From NCBI RefSeq assembly GCF_024734895.1, contig NZ_CP091430.1:2498501-2562500 (forward strand): DNA of 64,000 nucleotides. Reading direction: 5' to 3'. The DNA is from Paenibacillus spongiae. GTDB taxonomy: Bacteria; Bacillota; Bacilli; Paenibacillales; Paenibacillaceae. The notes beneath the pieces are model-generated. The model did not search any database. It was not told the DNA's origin and worked only from the letters and a program-made list of their open reading frames with translations. Position numbers and translations under genes: made by a program. Below are positions 6,498 to 14,242 of the stretch, in pieces. Position 1 is the stretch's first letter, and every line of letters begins with the position of its first letter.

Positions 6498-7712
6498 ATG
6501 AACTTGGCGGATATGCTCAGCTATGCGGACATCGGTCAGCTCAGCCGGATTGCGACGACTTACAGCTGCGAATGTAATGGGCATTCCAAGAATGAGCTGA
6601 TTCAATCCATACTGCAGGCGGTTGGCCGTAAAGAGGTGTTCGAAGCGCAGGTCGGTTCTATGAAGCTGGAAGAGCTGCGGTTCATGAACTCGCTGCTGTT
6701 CGATCCCCGTGATTCCTTCAGTCTGGAAGAGCTGATCGCTAGAGTTCAGCAAAGTAAATTCGGCGAGCCGCAGACGGATGCAGAGCCCGTTAAGGCTCAA
6801 GGCGCGCATGCTAAGGAACCGAAGGCGAAGCGTCCGGGCTCGAAACGAACGAAGGCTGCAGGCAGCGAAGCCGCTCCCGAAACCGGGCCGCGGGCTACGA
6901 TTACCCGGTTTAAGCAATATGGCTGGCTGTTCAACGGGTTTTCCGGTCCAAACCGCTATCTATTCCAGGTGCCCGCCGATTTGAAAATCCGCTTCCGCGA
7001 AACGTTGGAGCGCAGATTTATGGGCCAGCTTACCTATGCGGCAGACGATCCTCAGGCTTACCGCGACGAGCAGCAGCTGCTTGGCTGCGACGTGTCAGAA
7101 ATGCTTACCTTTATTTATCAAAACGATATTCCGCTTACAGCCGAAGGTGCGATGTACAAGCGAAGCGTACTGCAGATCATCGACCGGCTTGGCGTGAAGG
7201 AGATGCTGCCGGCGCGCGGCGAGTGGCGGTTCGGATATGGCAGAAGGATGAAGGAATATCCGAACCGGATGGCGTTCATCTACGACTATTGTTACTTCAA
7301 CGGATGGATCACCGAAACCGGACCTTCGCTCGCCCTGACGAGCGAAGGGATGCAGCGGCAGGCCCAGCGGAGACCCGAGCAGCCCGACAAGCTTTACCGA
7401 TTCTGGCTGAGGCTGTACAAGAATGCCGTTCCGAATCTGCGTTCACTCGTCCATTGGATCGATAAATTATCCCCGCGATGGGTCAGCGCCGAATCATTGA
7501 AGAACACGTTAAGCCCGTTTATTAAACCGTACTATTACGACAATGCGGAAACGATCTTTGAACAACGGCTGAGCGGTATGATGCTGCACCTGGGGCTGAT
7601 CCGGATTGGCGAGCATAACGAGCTGGGACGAGTGATCCGCATGACGCCCCTCGGACGGGCTGTCATAGCCGGTCTTAACCTCGAGGATGAGGAAGCTATT
7701 GTATTGGAATAA
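6498..7712 (+). CDS. Uncharacterised 404-residue protein, possible tandem winged-helix protein
   Basis: I do not recognise this gene. The ATG at 6498 has GGAGG seven bases upstream (6486-6490). The N-terminal ~85 residues (SYADIGQLSRIATTYSCECNGHSKNELIQSIL...) look like a SAP- or HTH-type helical module. They are followed by a charged, low-complexity Lys/Ala/Pro linker (about residues 95-140), then a ~260-residue helical domain with NDIPLTAEGAMYKRSVLQIIDRLG and a C-terminal RMTPLGRAVIAGL. The last two phrases recall the winged-helix repeats of bacterial proteins related to the XPB helicase N-terminal domain, which suggests nucleic-acid binding; this is inference only. It lies between two terminator-bounded units upstream of the ypi/qcr block. 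Confidence 0.6.
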   Translation: MNLADMLSYADIGQLSRIATTYSCECNGHSKNELIQSILQAVGRKEVFEAQVGSMKLEELRFMNSLLFDPRDSFSLEELIARVQQSKFGEPQTDAEPVKAQGAHAKEPKAKRPGSKRTKAAGSEAAPETGPRATITRFKQYGWLFNGFSGPNRYLFQVPADLKIRFRETLERRFMGQLTYAADDPQAYRDEQQLLGCDVSEMLTFIYQNDIPLTAEGAMYKRSVLQIIDRLGVKEMLPARGEWRFGYGRRMKEYPNRMAFIYDYCYFNGWITETGPSLALTSEGMQRQAQRRPEQPDKLYRFWLRLYKNAVPNLRSLVHWIDKLSPRWVSAESLKNTLSPFIKPYYYDNAETIFEQRLSGMMLHLGLIRIGEHNELGRVIRMTPLGRAVIAGLNLEDEEAIVLE

Positions 7713-8024
7713 GACGAGGGCGCCCGCCGGTCTGACGCCAGGCCAGCTATGGGCGGGGACACATTCCTTGTCATCAGGGCAATCGTACGCAACGGCCGGA
7801 TTCCAGAATGAATATGATTTACTAGAGGCCGGTATGTCGGACGGTATTGAACCTTGAACCCATGCTTGAGCCTATATGCTTTCACTTGCAGCGCCTGCTA
7901 AAGTCGGCTATGAAGAGGACACCAAGTCGACGGCCACCCGTGGGAGAAGGACGATGAGAAGCTTCTGTGGCGCAAGGAAATGAATATAGGACCTCTTTAA
8001 ACGAATTGCTTGGAGGTGTATCCT
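7713..8024. other. Gene-free stretch before the IDEAL-domain gene
   Basis: No supported gene. A frame open from 7914 to 8000 encodes a coding-looking tail containing HPWEKDDEKLLWRKEM. Reading frames to its left are closed by stops, so at most this is the remnant of a decayed gene. The ribosome binding site GGAGGTG (8012-8018) belongs to the next gene. Confidence 0.4.
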
Positions 8025-8207
8025 ATGGACAAAATGAAAGTGTCGTATGAAGCGATGCTTGGACTTGTTGCAGAAATGGTGCTGGATGAGGCTGTCTTAA
8101 AATATCGAACGGACCGGTTGTATCAGGCGATTGATAAAGCATTGGCATCTGGAGATAAGGATACGTTCCATCGGTTGACAGACGAGCTGAAAACGCTGAA
8201 TGCCTAG
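8025..8207 (+). CDS. Stand-alone IDEAL-domain small protein
   Basis: A 60-residue protein starting at the ATG at 8025, with GGAGGTG six bases upstream. Nearly the whole chain is an IDEAL domain: LVAEMVLDEAVLKYRTDRLYQAIDKALASGDKDTFHRLTDEL matches the family pattern. In B. subtilis this domain is the C-terminal part of YpiB (after a UPF0302 domain), and YpiB sits just before YpiF and qcrA. Here the same position carries only the IDEAL part. The domain's biochemical role is not well established; in ComK and related proteins it is thought to mediate protein contacts. A strong terminator follows immediately. Confidence 0.85.
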   Translation: MDKMKVSYEAMLGLVAEMVLDEAVLKYRTDRLYQAIDKALASGDKDTFHRLTDELKTLNA

Positions 8208-8216
8208 CCGCACATA

Positions 8217-8270
8217 GAAGACCTGCTTTTCGCCGGATTACGGTCCGTATGCGAAGAAGGTCTTTTTTTT
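8217..8270 (+). terminator. Terminator after the IDEAL-domain gene
   Basis: AGACCTGCTTTTCGC pairs with GCGAAGAAGGTCT (one mismatch and two unpaired bases), followed by a run of eight T residues. Confidence 0.88.
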
Positions 8271-8346
8271 GTGCAAAGTAGTGTGATAGGATTAGAGAAT
8301 GCAAGGACAGGATATGGAAGTTGACTGATGCAAAGGACAGGTGAAT

Positions 8347-8769
8347 ATGAAATTTAGCGAGCTAACTCCCGAACAATGGGCGGAGCTGCAGCCCTATCTG
8401 GATACTGCGGTGCTGCCGGTCACCGGTTTGACAGGAGACGAGATGCCCTATCAAGCGACCGAATCGCTCGAGCGGCTGCGGGATGTGCTGTACCCGATCG
8501 AAAGCCAGTTTAAAGGGAGAATCGTCACGTACCCGGTATGTCAATACGGCCTGTTAACCGACCAAGCCGGCGGTCAAGTGGAGAATATTTGCGCGAAGCT
8601 GAAGCAAAGAGGCTTCCGGTATGTCATTGTGGCGGCTGCGTTCCCGGTAGAGACGAACAGCAGGCTCATCCCATCGGCGGATCTGCTGATCGGCACGGAT
8701 ACGGACGGTACTCCTCCGTCAGCAGCAGCCGTCAGCGAAGAAATTCGAAAAATATGGCTGGGTCAATAA
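8347..8769 (+). CDS. ypiF: DUF2487 family protein YpiF
   Basis: A 140-residue cytoplasmic protein of the DUF2487 family (YpiF), always found next to the qcr genes in Bacillales. The opening MKFSELTPEQW and the central VTYPVCQYG segment are characteristic. I chose the ATG at 8347, which has AGGTG (8339-8343) close by; a GTG two codons earlier is in frame. No transmembrane segment or cofactor motif is visible. Its function is unknown; conserved linkage to qcrABC suggests a role tied to the menaquinol:cytochrome c reductase, but that is inference. Confidence 0.82.
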   Translation: MKFSELTPEQWAELQPYLDTAVLPVTGLTGDEMPYQATESLERLRDVLYPIESQFKGRIVTYPVCQYGLLTDQAGGQVENICAKLKQRGFRYVIVAAAFPVETNSRLIPSADLLIGTDTDGTPPSAAAVSEEIRKIWLGQ

Positions 8770-8903
8770 GAAGCATTCGGTCAATCGGTGCATAAGCCGA
8801 CAGCAATTGGGGAAAAACAAATGCCAGACGAGGTCAAATGTGACAATTTGATAACAAATTTAAAAACCGTTTTTTTCCGTTGTGATTATGTGCCACCGTA
8901 TTC

Positions 8904-8932
8904 TTGACGCTCAAAACCACCTAGGCTATTAT
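8904..8932 (+). promoter_or_regulatory. Sigma-A promoter of qcrABC
   Basis: TTGACG (8904-8909) and TATTAT (8927-8932) are separated by 17 bp, about 80 bp before the qcrA start. The preceding 100 bp are A/T-rich with several T runs. Confidence 0.75.
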
Positions 8933-9011
8933 AGGTAATGTCCTAGTTCGTCATACGTTTTGCCGATGGGCAAGACGCAAGATATGGTTGGCAAAGGGGG
9001 TAGAACAGAAG

Positions 9012-9545
9012 ATGAGTAACCACGAACAACATGAAACAGCGCATAAATCGATGAAACGGAAGGAAATGTCCCGGCGTCAATTTCTGTCGTATACGCTCGG
9101 AGGTGCAGGCGCTTTCATGGCGGCAGGCATGTCGTTGCCGATGATTCGCTTTGCGGTTGATCCGATCTTGAAAAAGAAAGAAAGCGGTACATACATTAAA
9201 GTGGTCGAGGAATCCAAGATCACGAACGAACCGCAGGAGTTCAAGTTCAAAATTCACCAGGTCGACGGTTGGTATGTGAGCGATCCCGAGCTCGCCGCAT
9301 GGATTTCCAAAGACGAAAAAGGCGATTTCTTTGCGCTGTCGCCTATATGTAAGCATCTAGGCTGCACAATTGGCTGGAACACGAATAAGAACAACGAATA
9401 CGTGTGTCCTTGCCATAACGCTCAATACACGAAAGACGGCAAGAACTTGACCGTGGCACCGAAACCGCTTGACGAGTACGATCTGAAGCGCGAGAACGGC
9501 TGGATTTATCTCGGACCGGTCAAGCCTAATACACGGGTAAAATAA
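9012..9545 (+). CDS. qcrA: Menaquinol:cytochrome c reductase, Rieske iron-sulfur subunit
   Basis: The [2Fe-2S] subunit of the bc-type complex, which takes electrons from menaquinol at the outer face of the membrane. The N-terminus has a twin-arginine-like SRRQF (residues 20-24) before a hydrophobic stretch that serves as an uncleaved Tat anchor. The Rieske cluster ligands are in CKHLGC (Cys113, His115, with Cys118) and CPCH (Cys132, Cys134, His135); Cys113, His115, Cys132 and His135 bind the cluster while Cys118 and Cys134 form the disulfide. The 177-residue length is normal. The ATG at 9012 is used with AAAGGGGGT upstream. qcrB follows after 18 bases. Confidence 0.96.
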   Translation: MSNHEQHETAHKSMKRKEMSRRQFLSYTLGGAGAFMAAGMSLPMIRFAVDPILKKKESGTYIKVVEESKITNEPQEFKFKIHQVDGWYVSDPELAAWISKDEKGDFFALSPICKHLGCTIGWNTNKNNEYVCPCHNAQYTKDGKNLTVAPKPLDEYDLKRENGWIYLGPVKPNTRVK

Positions 9546-9563
9546 AGGAGGGCGTAGGCTCAG

Positions 9564-10235
9564 ATGTTTAAAGGTGTTTACAACTGGATTGATGAACGTC
9601 TCGATATTACGCCGATGTGGAGGGACGTGGCCGACCATGAGGTTCCCGAGCACGTTAACCCTGCGCACCATTTCTCCGCATTCGTGTATTGCTTTGGCGG
9701 GCTGACGTTTTTTATCACGGTCATTCAAATTTTGTCCGGCATGTTCCTGACGATGTACTTCGTTCCGGATATTATCAACGCATATAAGAGCGTTGACTAC
9801 CTGCAGCACAAGGTTGCCTTCGGCGGAATCGTCCGCGGCATGCATCACTGGGGCGCAAGTTTGGTTATCGTTATGATGTTCCTGCATACGCTCCGCGTCT
9901 TCTTTACAGGCTCTTACAAAGCGCCTCGCGAGATGAACTGGGTGGTCGGGATGCTTATTTTCTTCATTATGCTCGGTCTTGGCTTCACGGGTTACCTGCT
10001 TCCGTGGGATAACAAGGCGTACTTTGCAACGAAGGTCGGCATTCAGATTGCAGAATCCGTTCCATATATCGGCGTTTACATTAAAGAATTGATGCAGGGC
10101 GGCGAAATAGTCGGTGCAGAAACATTGACGCGCTTCTTCGCGATTCACGTCTTCTTCTTGCCGGGTGCGCTGCTTGCGCTTCTAGCGGCTCACTTCTTTA
10201 TGATCCGGAAGCAAGGCATTTCGGGACCACTATAA
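9564..10235 (+). CDS. qcrB: Menaquinol:cytochrome c reductase, cytochrome b6-type subunit
   Basis: A 223-residue integral membrane protein of the split cytochrome b type: this gene carries the four N-terminal helices with the haem ligands, and subunit IV is fused into qcrC. Haem-ligand histidines are in the HHWGAS/HTLRVF helix and in HVFFLPGALL...AAHFF. The GYLLPWD quinone-site segment is present. A strong AAGGAGG precedes the ATG. A KVGIQIAESVP loop like that of B. subtilis QcrB supports the assignment. It forms one transcription unit with qcrA and qcrC. Confidence 0.96.
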   Translation: MFKGVYNWIDERLDITPMWRDVADHEVPEHVNPAHHFSAFVYCFGGLTFFITVIQILSGMFLTMYFVPDIINAYKSVDYLQHKVAFGGIVRGMHHWGASLVIVMMFLHTLRVFFTGSYKAPREMNWVVGMLIFFIMLGLGFTGYLLPWDNKAYFATKVGIQIAESVPYIGVYIKELMQGGEIVGAETLTRFFAIHVFFLPGALLALLAAHFFMIRKQGISGPL

Positions 10236-10257
10236 GACGAAGGGAGGCAAATTGCGA

Positions 10258-11139
10258 ATGGCACACGGCCACAAATCGAATGAAAAAGTCGTATACGTCG
10301 GCGATTCCCGGGTTAAGAAGAAGGGCGGCGGATACGATACGGTACCGCCGGACTATTCGGCGTATCCAGGCAAATCGGAAGCGTTCATTCCGAACTTCCT
10401 TCTGAAGGAATGGATGGTCGGCGTCGTTGTCCTCGTCGGCTTCCTCGTTCTGACGATCGCAGAGCCGGCACCGCTCGGCTATCCGGCGGATCCGACGAAC
10501 GCGGCATTTATTCCGATGCCGGACTGGTACTTCTTGTTCCTGTATCAATTTCTGAAATACCCATACGTATCGCAAGATTACGTTGTGCTCGGAACGATCG
10601 GCATCCCGGGTATTGCATTCGGAGCGCTGCTGCTGGCGCCGTTCCTGGATACCGGTAAAGAGCGCCGTTTCTACAAACGTCCGATCACGTCGATTCTTAT
10701 GTTGTTGTCGCTGATCTCGCTGTTCTATCTCACGAAGCAATCATGGGATCATTACACCCATGAGCTTGAGAAGACGAACACGATTCCTGAGCATCACCTT
10801 CGTGAAGAGAAGGCGCGTGAGGCGGCTGAAAAAGGTCAAGGACAGGGCGGCGCAGTAAAAGAACCTGCTGCCATACCTATCGTGGACAAGAACGATCCGG
10901 CCATGGATATCTTGCAAGCACGTTGCGTGGCTTGCCATGCAGTCGACCTGAAAGGCCAAGAAAGCGCAGGTTTTCCTGCTCTTGTAGGTGTTGGTGATCG
11001 TTTATCCGAAGATGATATCCGCGATATCGTCACGAACGGCAAGAACGGCATGCCGGCTCAGAAAGACTCGATGTCTCCGGAAGAGATCGATCAAGTCGTC
11101 ACTTGGCTGGCGAAGCAAAAAGCGCCTGCTGCTGAATAA
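10258..11139 (+). CDS. qcrC: Menaquinol:cytochrome c reductase, fused subunit IV and cytochrome c
   Basis: A 293-residue fusion typical of Bacillales. Residues ~45-165 form the three-helix subunit IV part with the quinol-site motif PDWY (88-91). After a charged linker, a C-terminal cytochrome c domain has the haem motif CVACH (Cys223, Cys226, His227) and a distal methionine in NGMPAQ. The domain faces the outside. I chose the ATG at 10258 (AGGGAGG at 10241-10247); a TTG two codons earlier also fits. It ends the qcr operon at a strong terminator. Confidence 0.95.
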   Translation: MAHGHKSNEKVVYVGDSRVKKKGGGYDTVPPDYSAYPGKSEAFIPNFLLKEWMVGVVVLVGFLVLTIAEPAPLGYPADPTNAAFIPMPDWYFLFLYQFLKYPYVSQDYVVLGTIGIPGIAFGALLLAPFLDTGKERRFYKRPITSILMLLSLISLFYLTKQSWDHYTHELEKTNTIPEHHLREEKAREAAEKGQGQGGAVKEPAAIPIVDKNDPAMDILQARCVACHAVDLKGQESAGFPALVGVGDRLSEDDIRDIVTNGKNGMPAQKDSMSPEEIDQVVTWLAKQKAPAAE

Positions 11140-11151
11140 TCAAAACGTAAA

Positions 11152-11184
11152 GCCTGATCGTATTTATGCGATCAGGTTTTTTTT
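11152..11184 (+). terminator. Terminator of qcrABC, touching the ypjA ribosome binding site
   Basis: GCCTGATCG pairs with CGATCAGGT around an 8-base loop, followed by eight T residues. The ypjA Shine-Dalgarno AAGGAG starts at the very next base, so ypjA depends on read-through or on a promoter inside qcrC. Confidence 0.92.
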
Positions 11185-11198
11185 AAGGAGAGTCGCCG

Positions 11199-11849
11199 AT
11201 GTCGTCAGTATCATGGTTGTGGAGCCGGGCGCTCCTTACGAACAAATCGTTTTTATGGCTGTTATTTATCGTTAATGCTCTGGGTACGGTGTATGGATAT
11301 ATTTGGTATGGGGATCAGCTGATCGAAACTTATGATCATAACCCGGCTTGGCAGCTTATATTCGTACCGGATAGTCCAACGGCAAGCCTGTTTTTTACGC
11401 TGGCCTTGCTATACCTGCTCTTTCCGCCGAAACGGGAATTGAAGGGACCGGCGAAATGGCTGCGCTCCGCGATCGAAGCGTTAGGTGTCGTAACTTCTGT
11501 GAAATACGGCATTTGGGCTGTTGCCATGATTATCGCGGGTGCAATGAAGGGCACGCCGATGGTATGGGAAAATTATATGCTGATCGTCTCCCACCTGGGC
11601 ATGGCCGTCGAAGCGCTTCTGTTTACCCGGTTCTTTGCCTTCGGAATTGCCGCGGCTTTCGGAGCGGCATGCTGGCTGTTTTTGAATGATATGATCGATT
11701 ATTCTTATTACGTTTATCCTTGGCTGCCGCAAGTATTGGATGATATTTTGCCGGATGTTCGGAACTTCACAGTGGGCTTAACGTTATTCAGCTTTTTGTT
11801 GACCGTGCTTGCTCTCCGTCTGGCCGAGCGCTCCAGAGGTCTAAAATAG
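11199..11849 (+). CDS. ypjA: DUF1405 membrane protein YpjA
   Basis: A 216-residue protein with about six membrane-spanning segments (for example FLWLLFIVNALGTVYGYIWYG and ASLFFTLALLYLLF). The opening and the FVPDSPTASLFFTLALLYLL segment are characteristic of the DUF1405 family, found next to qcrABC in Bacillus relatives. The start ATG has AAGGAG nine bases upstream. Its function is unknown. A perfect hairpin begins two bases after its stop and covers the ypjB ribosome binding site, suggesting translational coupling. Confidence 0.88.
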   Translation: MSSVSWLWSRALLTNKSFLWLLFIVNALGTVYGYIWYGDQLIETYDHNPAWQLIFVPDSPTASLFFTLALLYLLFPPKRELKGPAKWLRSAIEALGVVTSVKYGIWAVAMIIAGAMKGTPMVWENYMLIVSHLGMAVEALLFTRFFAFGIAAAFGAACWLFLNDMIDYSYYVYPWLPQVLDDILPDVRNFTVGLTLFSFLLTVLALRLAERSRGLK

Positions 11850-11851
11850 GA

Positions 11852-11882
11852 CATCCCCCCATACGTTAAGTATGGGGGGATG
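11852..11882 (+). promoter_or_regulatory. Perfect 13-bp hairpin hiding the ypjB ribosome binding site
   Basis: CATCCCCCCATAC (11852-11864) pairs with GTATGGGGGGATG (11870-11882) without mismatch around a 5-base loop. The GGGGGGA (11874-11880) is the only good ribosome binding site for the GTG at 11887. No T run follows, so it is a poor intrinsic terminator. A ribosome finishing ypjA (stop at 11849) would melt the left arm and open the site. Confidence 0.8.
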
Positions 11883-11886
11883 CTTT

Positions 11887-12801
11887 GTGAGAACGTCGAT
11901 AGTAGCTTTATTACTCGGAGCGCTATTAACGGTGGCGGCCGGCGGTCACGGATGGGACAAGGCTTCGGCAGCTGCCGGCATACCGGCTTCGAAGGAAGCG
12001 GGAGCGACGAATGCCGGAGCGGAAGTGTCAGTCGTTCAGCTGGCGGACCGATTATATGCGGCAGTAAATGCCGGAAACCGGCAGCTGGCCTATTCTACGA
12101 TCAACCGCCTGCAGCAGGCCGCCGCCAAGCCGGTTATCCGCCAAGCCGGGAAGCAGCCGGGCTGGGCGGCATTTGACCGCAGCATACTTGATGCGAGACA
12201 AGCGTTAAGCGAAGGCAAGGGGAATGAGGCTTATTTGCAGGCAGCGCGATTGAAGCTGGCCGCGGATGCTTTGTTTCGGAAGGCGCCGCTATGGCTGCAG
12301 TACCGCGAAGTGTTGAAGAATGATATGGTTCGCATTCGGCAAGCATGGCATTCGCAAGGCGTGAATCCATCTGAAGCTGCGCTGGCAACCCTCAGCGTTC
12401 TTCAGCTTCATGCCAAGCGAATTGAGATTGCGGCTCTCATGGGACAACCGGAGAAACAGGTGAGCGCGTTATATGACCAAATAAAACGCACGGAGCGCAC
12501 GCTTGTCTTGGCTTCGAATACGCAATCGAACAAGCGCTTGGTCGAGGGCAGCTTCTCAGCGCTTGAGAAGACGGTCGATGCTCTGTTCGGAAGCGATGGA
12601 GCCGCTGCGGTCGATGCTCTGCTCAACTCAACGCTGCCGCAGACGATCGGCGAATCGCGAAGAGGCCGTGAACAGCTGGCCACCATGTATATTTCGGCTT
12701 TCATTCTGGGCGTCCTTGGTTATGTCGGCTGGCGAAGGTACAGGTTCGATCAGAATCATGGCTCATCTTATCCGCCTACCGACGGAGTCCGCCGGAATTA
12801 A
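11887..12801 (+). CDS. ypjB: YpjB family sporulation-associated protein
   Basis: A 304-residue protein starting at the GTG at 11887. It has an N-terminal signal peptide or anchor (TSIVALLLGALLTVAAGG), a long helical extracytoplasmic region, and a C-terminal membrane span (MYISAFILGVLGYVGW) followed by a charged tail. This layout and the position after ypjA match the SpoYpjB family, reported in Bacillus as sporulation-associated; the molecular function is not known. The longer frame from the ATG at 11872 would start inside the hairpin and lacks a ribosome binding site. It is convergent with ypjC, 38 bases away. Confidence 0.8.
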   Translation: MRTSIVALLLGALLTVAAGGHGWDKASAAAGIPASKEAGATNAGAEVSVVQLADRLYAAVNAGNRQLAYSTINRLQQAAAKPVIRQAGKQPGWAAFDRSILDARQALSEGKGNEAYLQAARLKLAADALFRKAPLWLQYREVLKNDMVRIRQAWHSQGVNPSEAALATLSVLQLHAKRIEIAALMGQPEKQVSALYDQIKRTERTLVLASNTQSNKRLVEGSFSALEKTVDALFGSDGAAAVDALLNSTLPQTIGESRRGREQLATMYISAFILGVLGYVGWRRYRFDQNHGSSYPPTDGVRRN

Positions 12802-12839
12802 TGCTTAATCGGCCGCATGAACAAGCTGCTGCTGAGGCA

Positions 12840-13706
12840 TTATTCTTCCTTGAAACCTTCTCCCAGCACATCATGCACATCGTTAATAACAATGAATGCA
12901 AGCGGGTCTATACTGCGTATCAACGTTTTCAGCCGTCTGATCTCATGACGGGCGACGACGCAGTAGAGGACCTGCTTTTTGTTGCCCGAATATCCGCCTT
13001 TGGCTTCGAATAACGTCGTTCCCCGCTCCATTTCCTTCGTAATCAATGCGGACATCGGCTCTCCATGATCGGTAAAGACGGAGAACGCTTTGGTCGCATA
13101 TGCGCCTTCCTGGATAAAATCGATCATTCTTGAAGCGATGAAGACAGCTACCAGCGTATAGAGCACTTTTTCCTTCGGGATGTACAACAGCGATGCGCCG
13201 ATAATAACGACATCAAGGGTAAGGATAACTTGGCCCATGCTCCAGCCGCGCATTTTGGAACCGATCCGTGCCAGGATGTCCGCTCCCCCCGTCGTTCCGC
13301 CGAACCGGAAGACGATGCCAAGACCTGCGCCAAGCGTAACACCCGCGTACAAGGCGGCCAATATAAAATCGTTCGACGTTTGGAACGGAACGATCCAGCC
13401 GGCTTTAATCCATTTCTCGATCAAGGCAAGGAAGAAGGAGAGCGAGACTGTACCATATATGGAATAGCCCATAGGACCAAGTCCTAATATCTTCCACCCG
13501 ACAAGGAATAGAGGAATGTTCAGGACCAGGGTAGATAGCCACAGCGGCCAGCCGAGAGCATAATTCAAGAGAACGGCGATTCCCGTAACGCCGCCCTCCA
13601 TTAATTGATTCGGAAGGATGAAGTAGTGAAGGCCGAAGGCGTAAATGGCGGTGCCCACCGTTACCTGCGGCAGCGTCCGCAGCAGTGCTGATAATTGCTT
13701 GTTCAC
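12840..13706 (-). CDS. ypjC: YitT family membrane protein (DUF161 plus DUF2179)
   Basis: A 288-residue protein with five or so hydrophobic spans in the first ~200 residues (first span GTAIYAFGLHYFILP) and a C-terminal ~80-residue soluble DUF2179 domain (FSVFTDHGEPMSALI...). FRFGGTTGGADILARI is the YitT family signature. The start is GTG, with AAGGAGC upstream. The family is widespread in Firmicutes and presumed to be a transporter, with no proven substrate. Its position beside a MazG-like gene and dapB matches ypjC of B. subtilis. It is divergent from ypjD with a perfect dyad between them. Confidence 0.88.
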   Translation of the reverse strand: MNKQLSALLRTLPQVTVGTAIYAFGLHYFILPNQLMEGGVTGIAVLLNYALGWPLWLSTLVLNIPLFLVGWKILGLGPMGYSIYGTVSLSFFLALIEKWIKAGWIVPFQTSNDFILAALYAGVTLGAGLGIVFRFGGTTGGADILARIGSKMRGWSMGQVILTLDVVIIGASLLYIPKEKVLYTLVAVFIASRMIDFIQEGAYATKAFSVFTDHGEPMSALITKEMERGTTLFEAKGGYSGNKKQVLYCVVARHEIRRLKTLIRSIDPLAFIVINDVHDVLGEGFKEE

Positions 13707-13773
13707 GATGGCAAGAGCTCCTTTCTTCAGATGCAGAAGGTATGTAAGGCTTAGTATGGCTGATTTGCGGCCA

Positions 13774-13813
13774 ATCGAAAAGAATTGTTTTCGATGTCGC
13801 TTTACGATAACAT
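13774..13813 (+). promoter_or_regulatory. Promoter with overlapping perfect dyad between ypjC and ypjD
   Basis: TTGTTT (13785-13790) and TAACAT (13808-13813) with 17-bp spacing form a weak sigma-A promoter for the MazG-like gene. ATCGAAAA (13774-13781) and TTTTCGAT (13788-13795) form a perfect 8-6-8 inverted repeat covering the -35. It looks like an operator in the divergent intergenic region. Confidence 0.45.
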
Positions 13814-13852
13814 ATGGAGTGAATATGAGGATAGAAAGGACTGCGACCTATC

Positions 13853-14188
13853 ATGGCCGAAAAATCGCTTGCGGAGATACAGCGTGAGGTGGACCGTTAT
13901 ATTTCACAATTCAAAGAGGGGTATTTCAGCCCGCTTTCCATGCTGGCCCGCATGAGTGAAGAAGTCGGCGAGCTGGCCCGCGAAGTAAACCATCAATTTG
14001 GCGAGAAACCGAAGAAGCTGGATGAAGCGGAAAATTCGATCGAGATGGAACTCGGCGACATTTTGTTCATTGTATGCTGTTTTGCCAACTCGCTGGGCAT
14101 AGATATGACGGAAGCGCATAATCAGGTCATGAACAAATTTGCCACCCGGGATGCGAATCGCTGGACGCCAAAAAACGTCGAACCGTAA
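13853..14188 (+). CDS. ypjD: MazG-like nucleotide pyrophosphohydrolase YpjD
   Basis: A 111-residue all-helical protein of the MazG/dUTPase-like superfamily, which hydrolyses nucleoside triphosphates to monophosphates and pyrophosphate. The metal-binding pattern is visible as SEEVGELAREV followed by ELGDILF (E-x2-E ... E-x2-D). It matches B. subtilis YpjD in size and position (before dapB and mgsA). The substrate is unknown; house-cleaning of non-canonical nucleotides is the usual suggestion for such short MazG proteins. Confidence 0.88.
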   Translation: MAEKSLAEIQREVDRYISQFKEGYFSPLSMLARMSEEVGELAREVNHQFGEKPKKLDEAENSIEMELGDILFIVCCFANSLGIDMTEAHNQVMNKFATRDANRWTPKNVEP

Positions 14189-14242
14189 ACGTGCTCCTTA
14201 CATATGCTGTACCATCAACCTGTGTACAAGGAGGGTGGGCAG

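Noticed and set aside
7914-8000. Coding-looking fragment ending in WEKDDEKLLWRKEM
   Set aside because: Too short, no start or ribosome binding site, and neighbouring frames are stopped; recorded only as a possible remnant.
8838-8860. Rex-like or CRP-like palindrome upstream of qcrA (TGTGACAATTTGATAACA)
   Set aside because: The right half does not complement the left at key positions; not a valid Rex box.
12801-13013. A 70-residue plus-strand frame starting on the ypjB stop
   Set aside because: It is antisense to the well-supported ypjC coding sequence and has no ribosome binding site.
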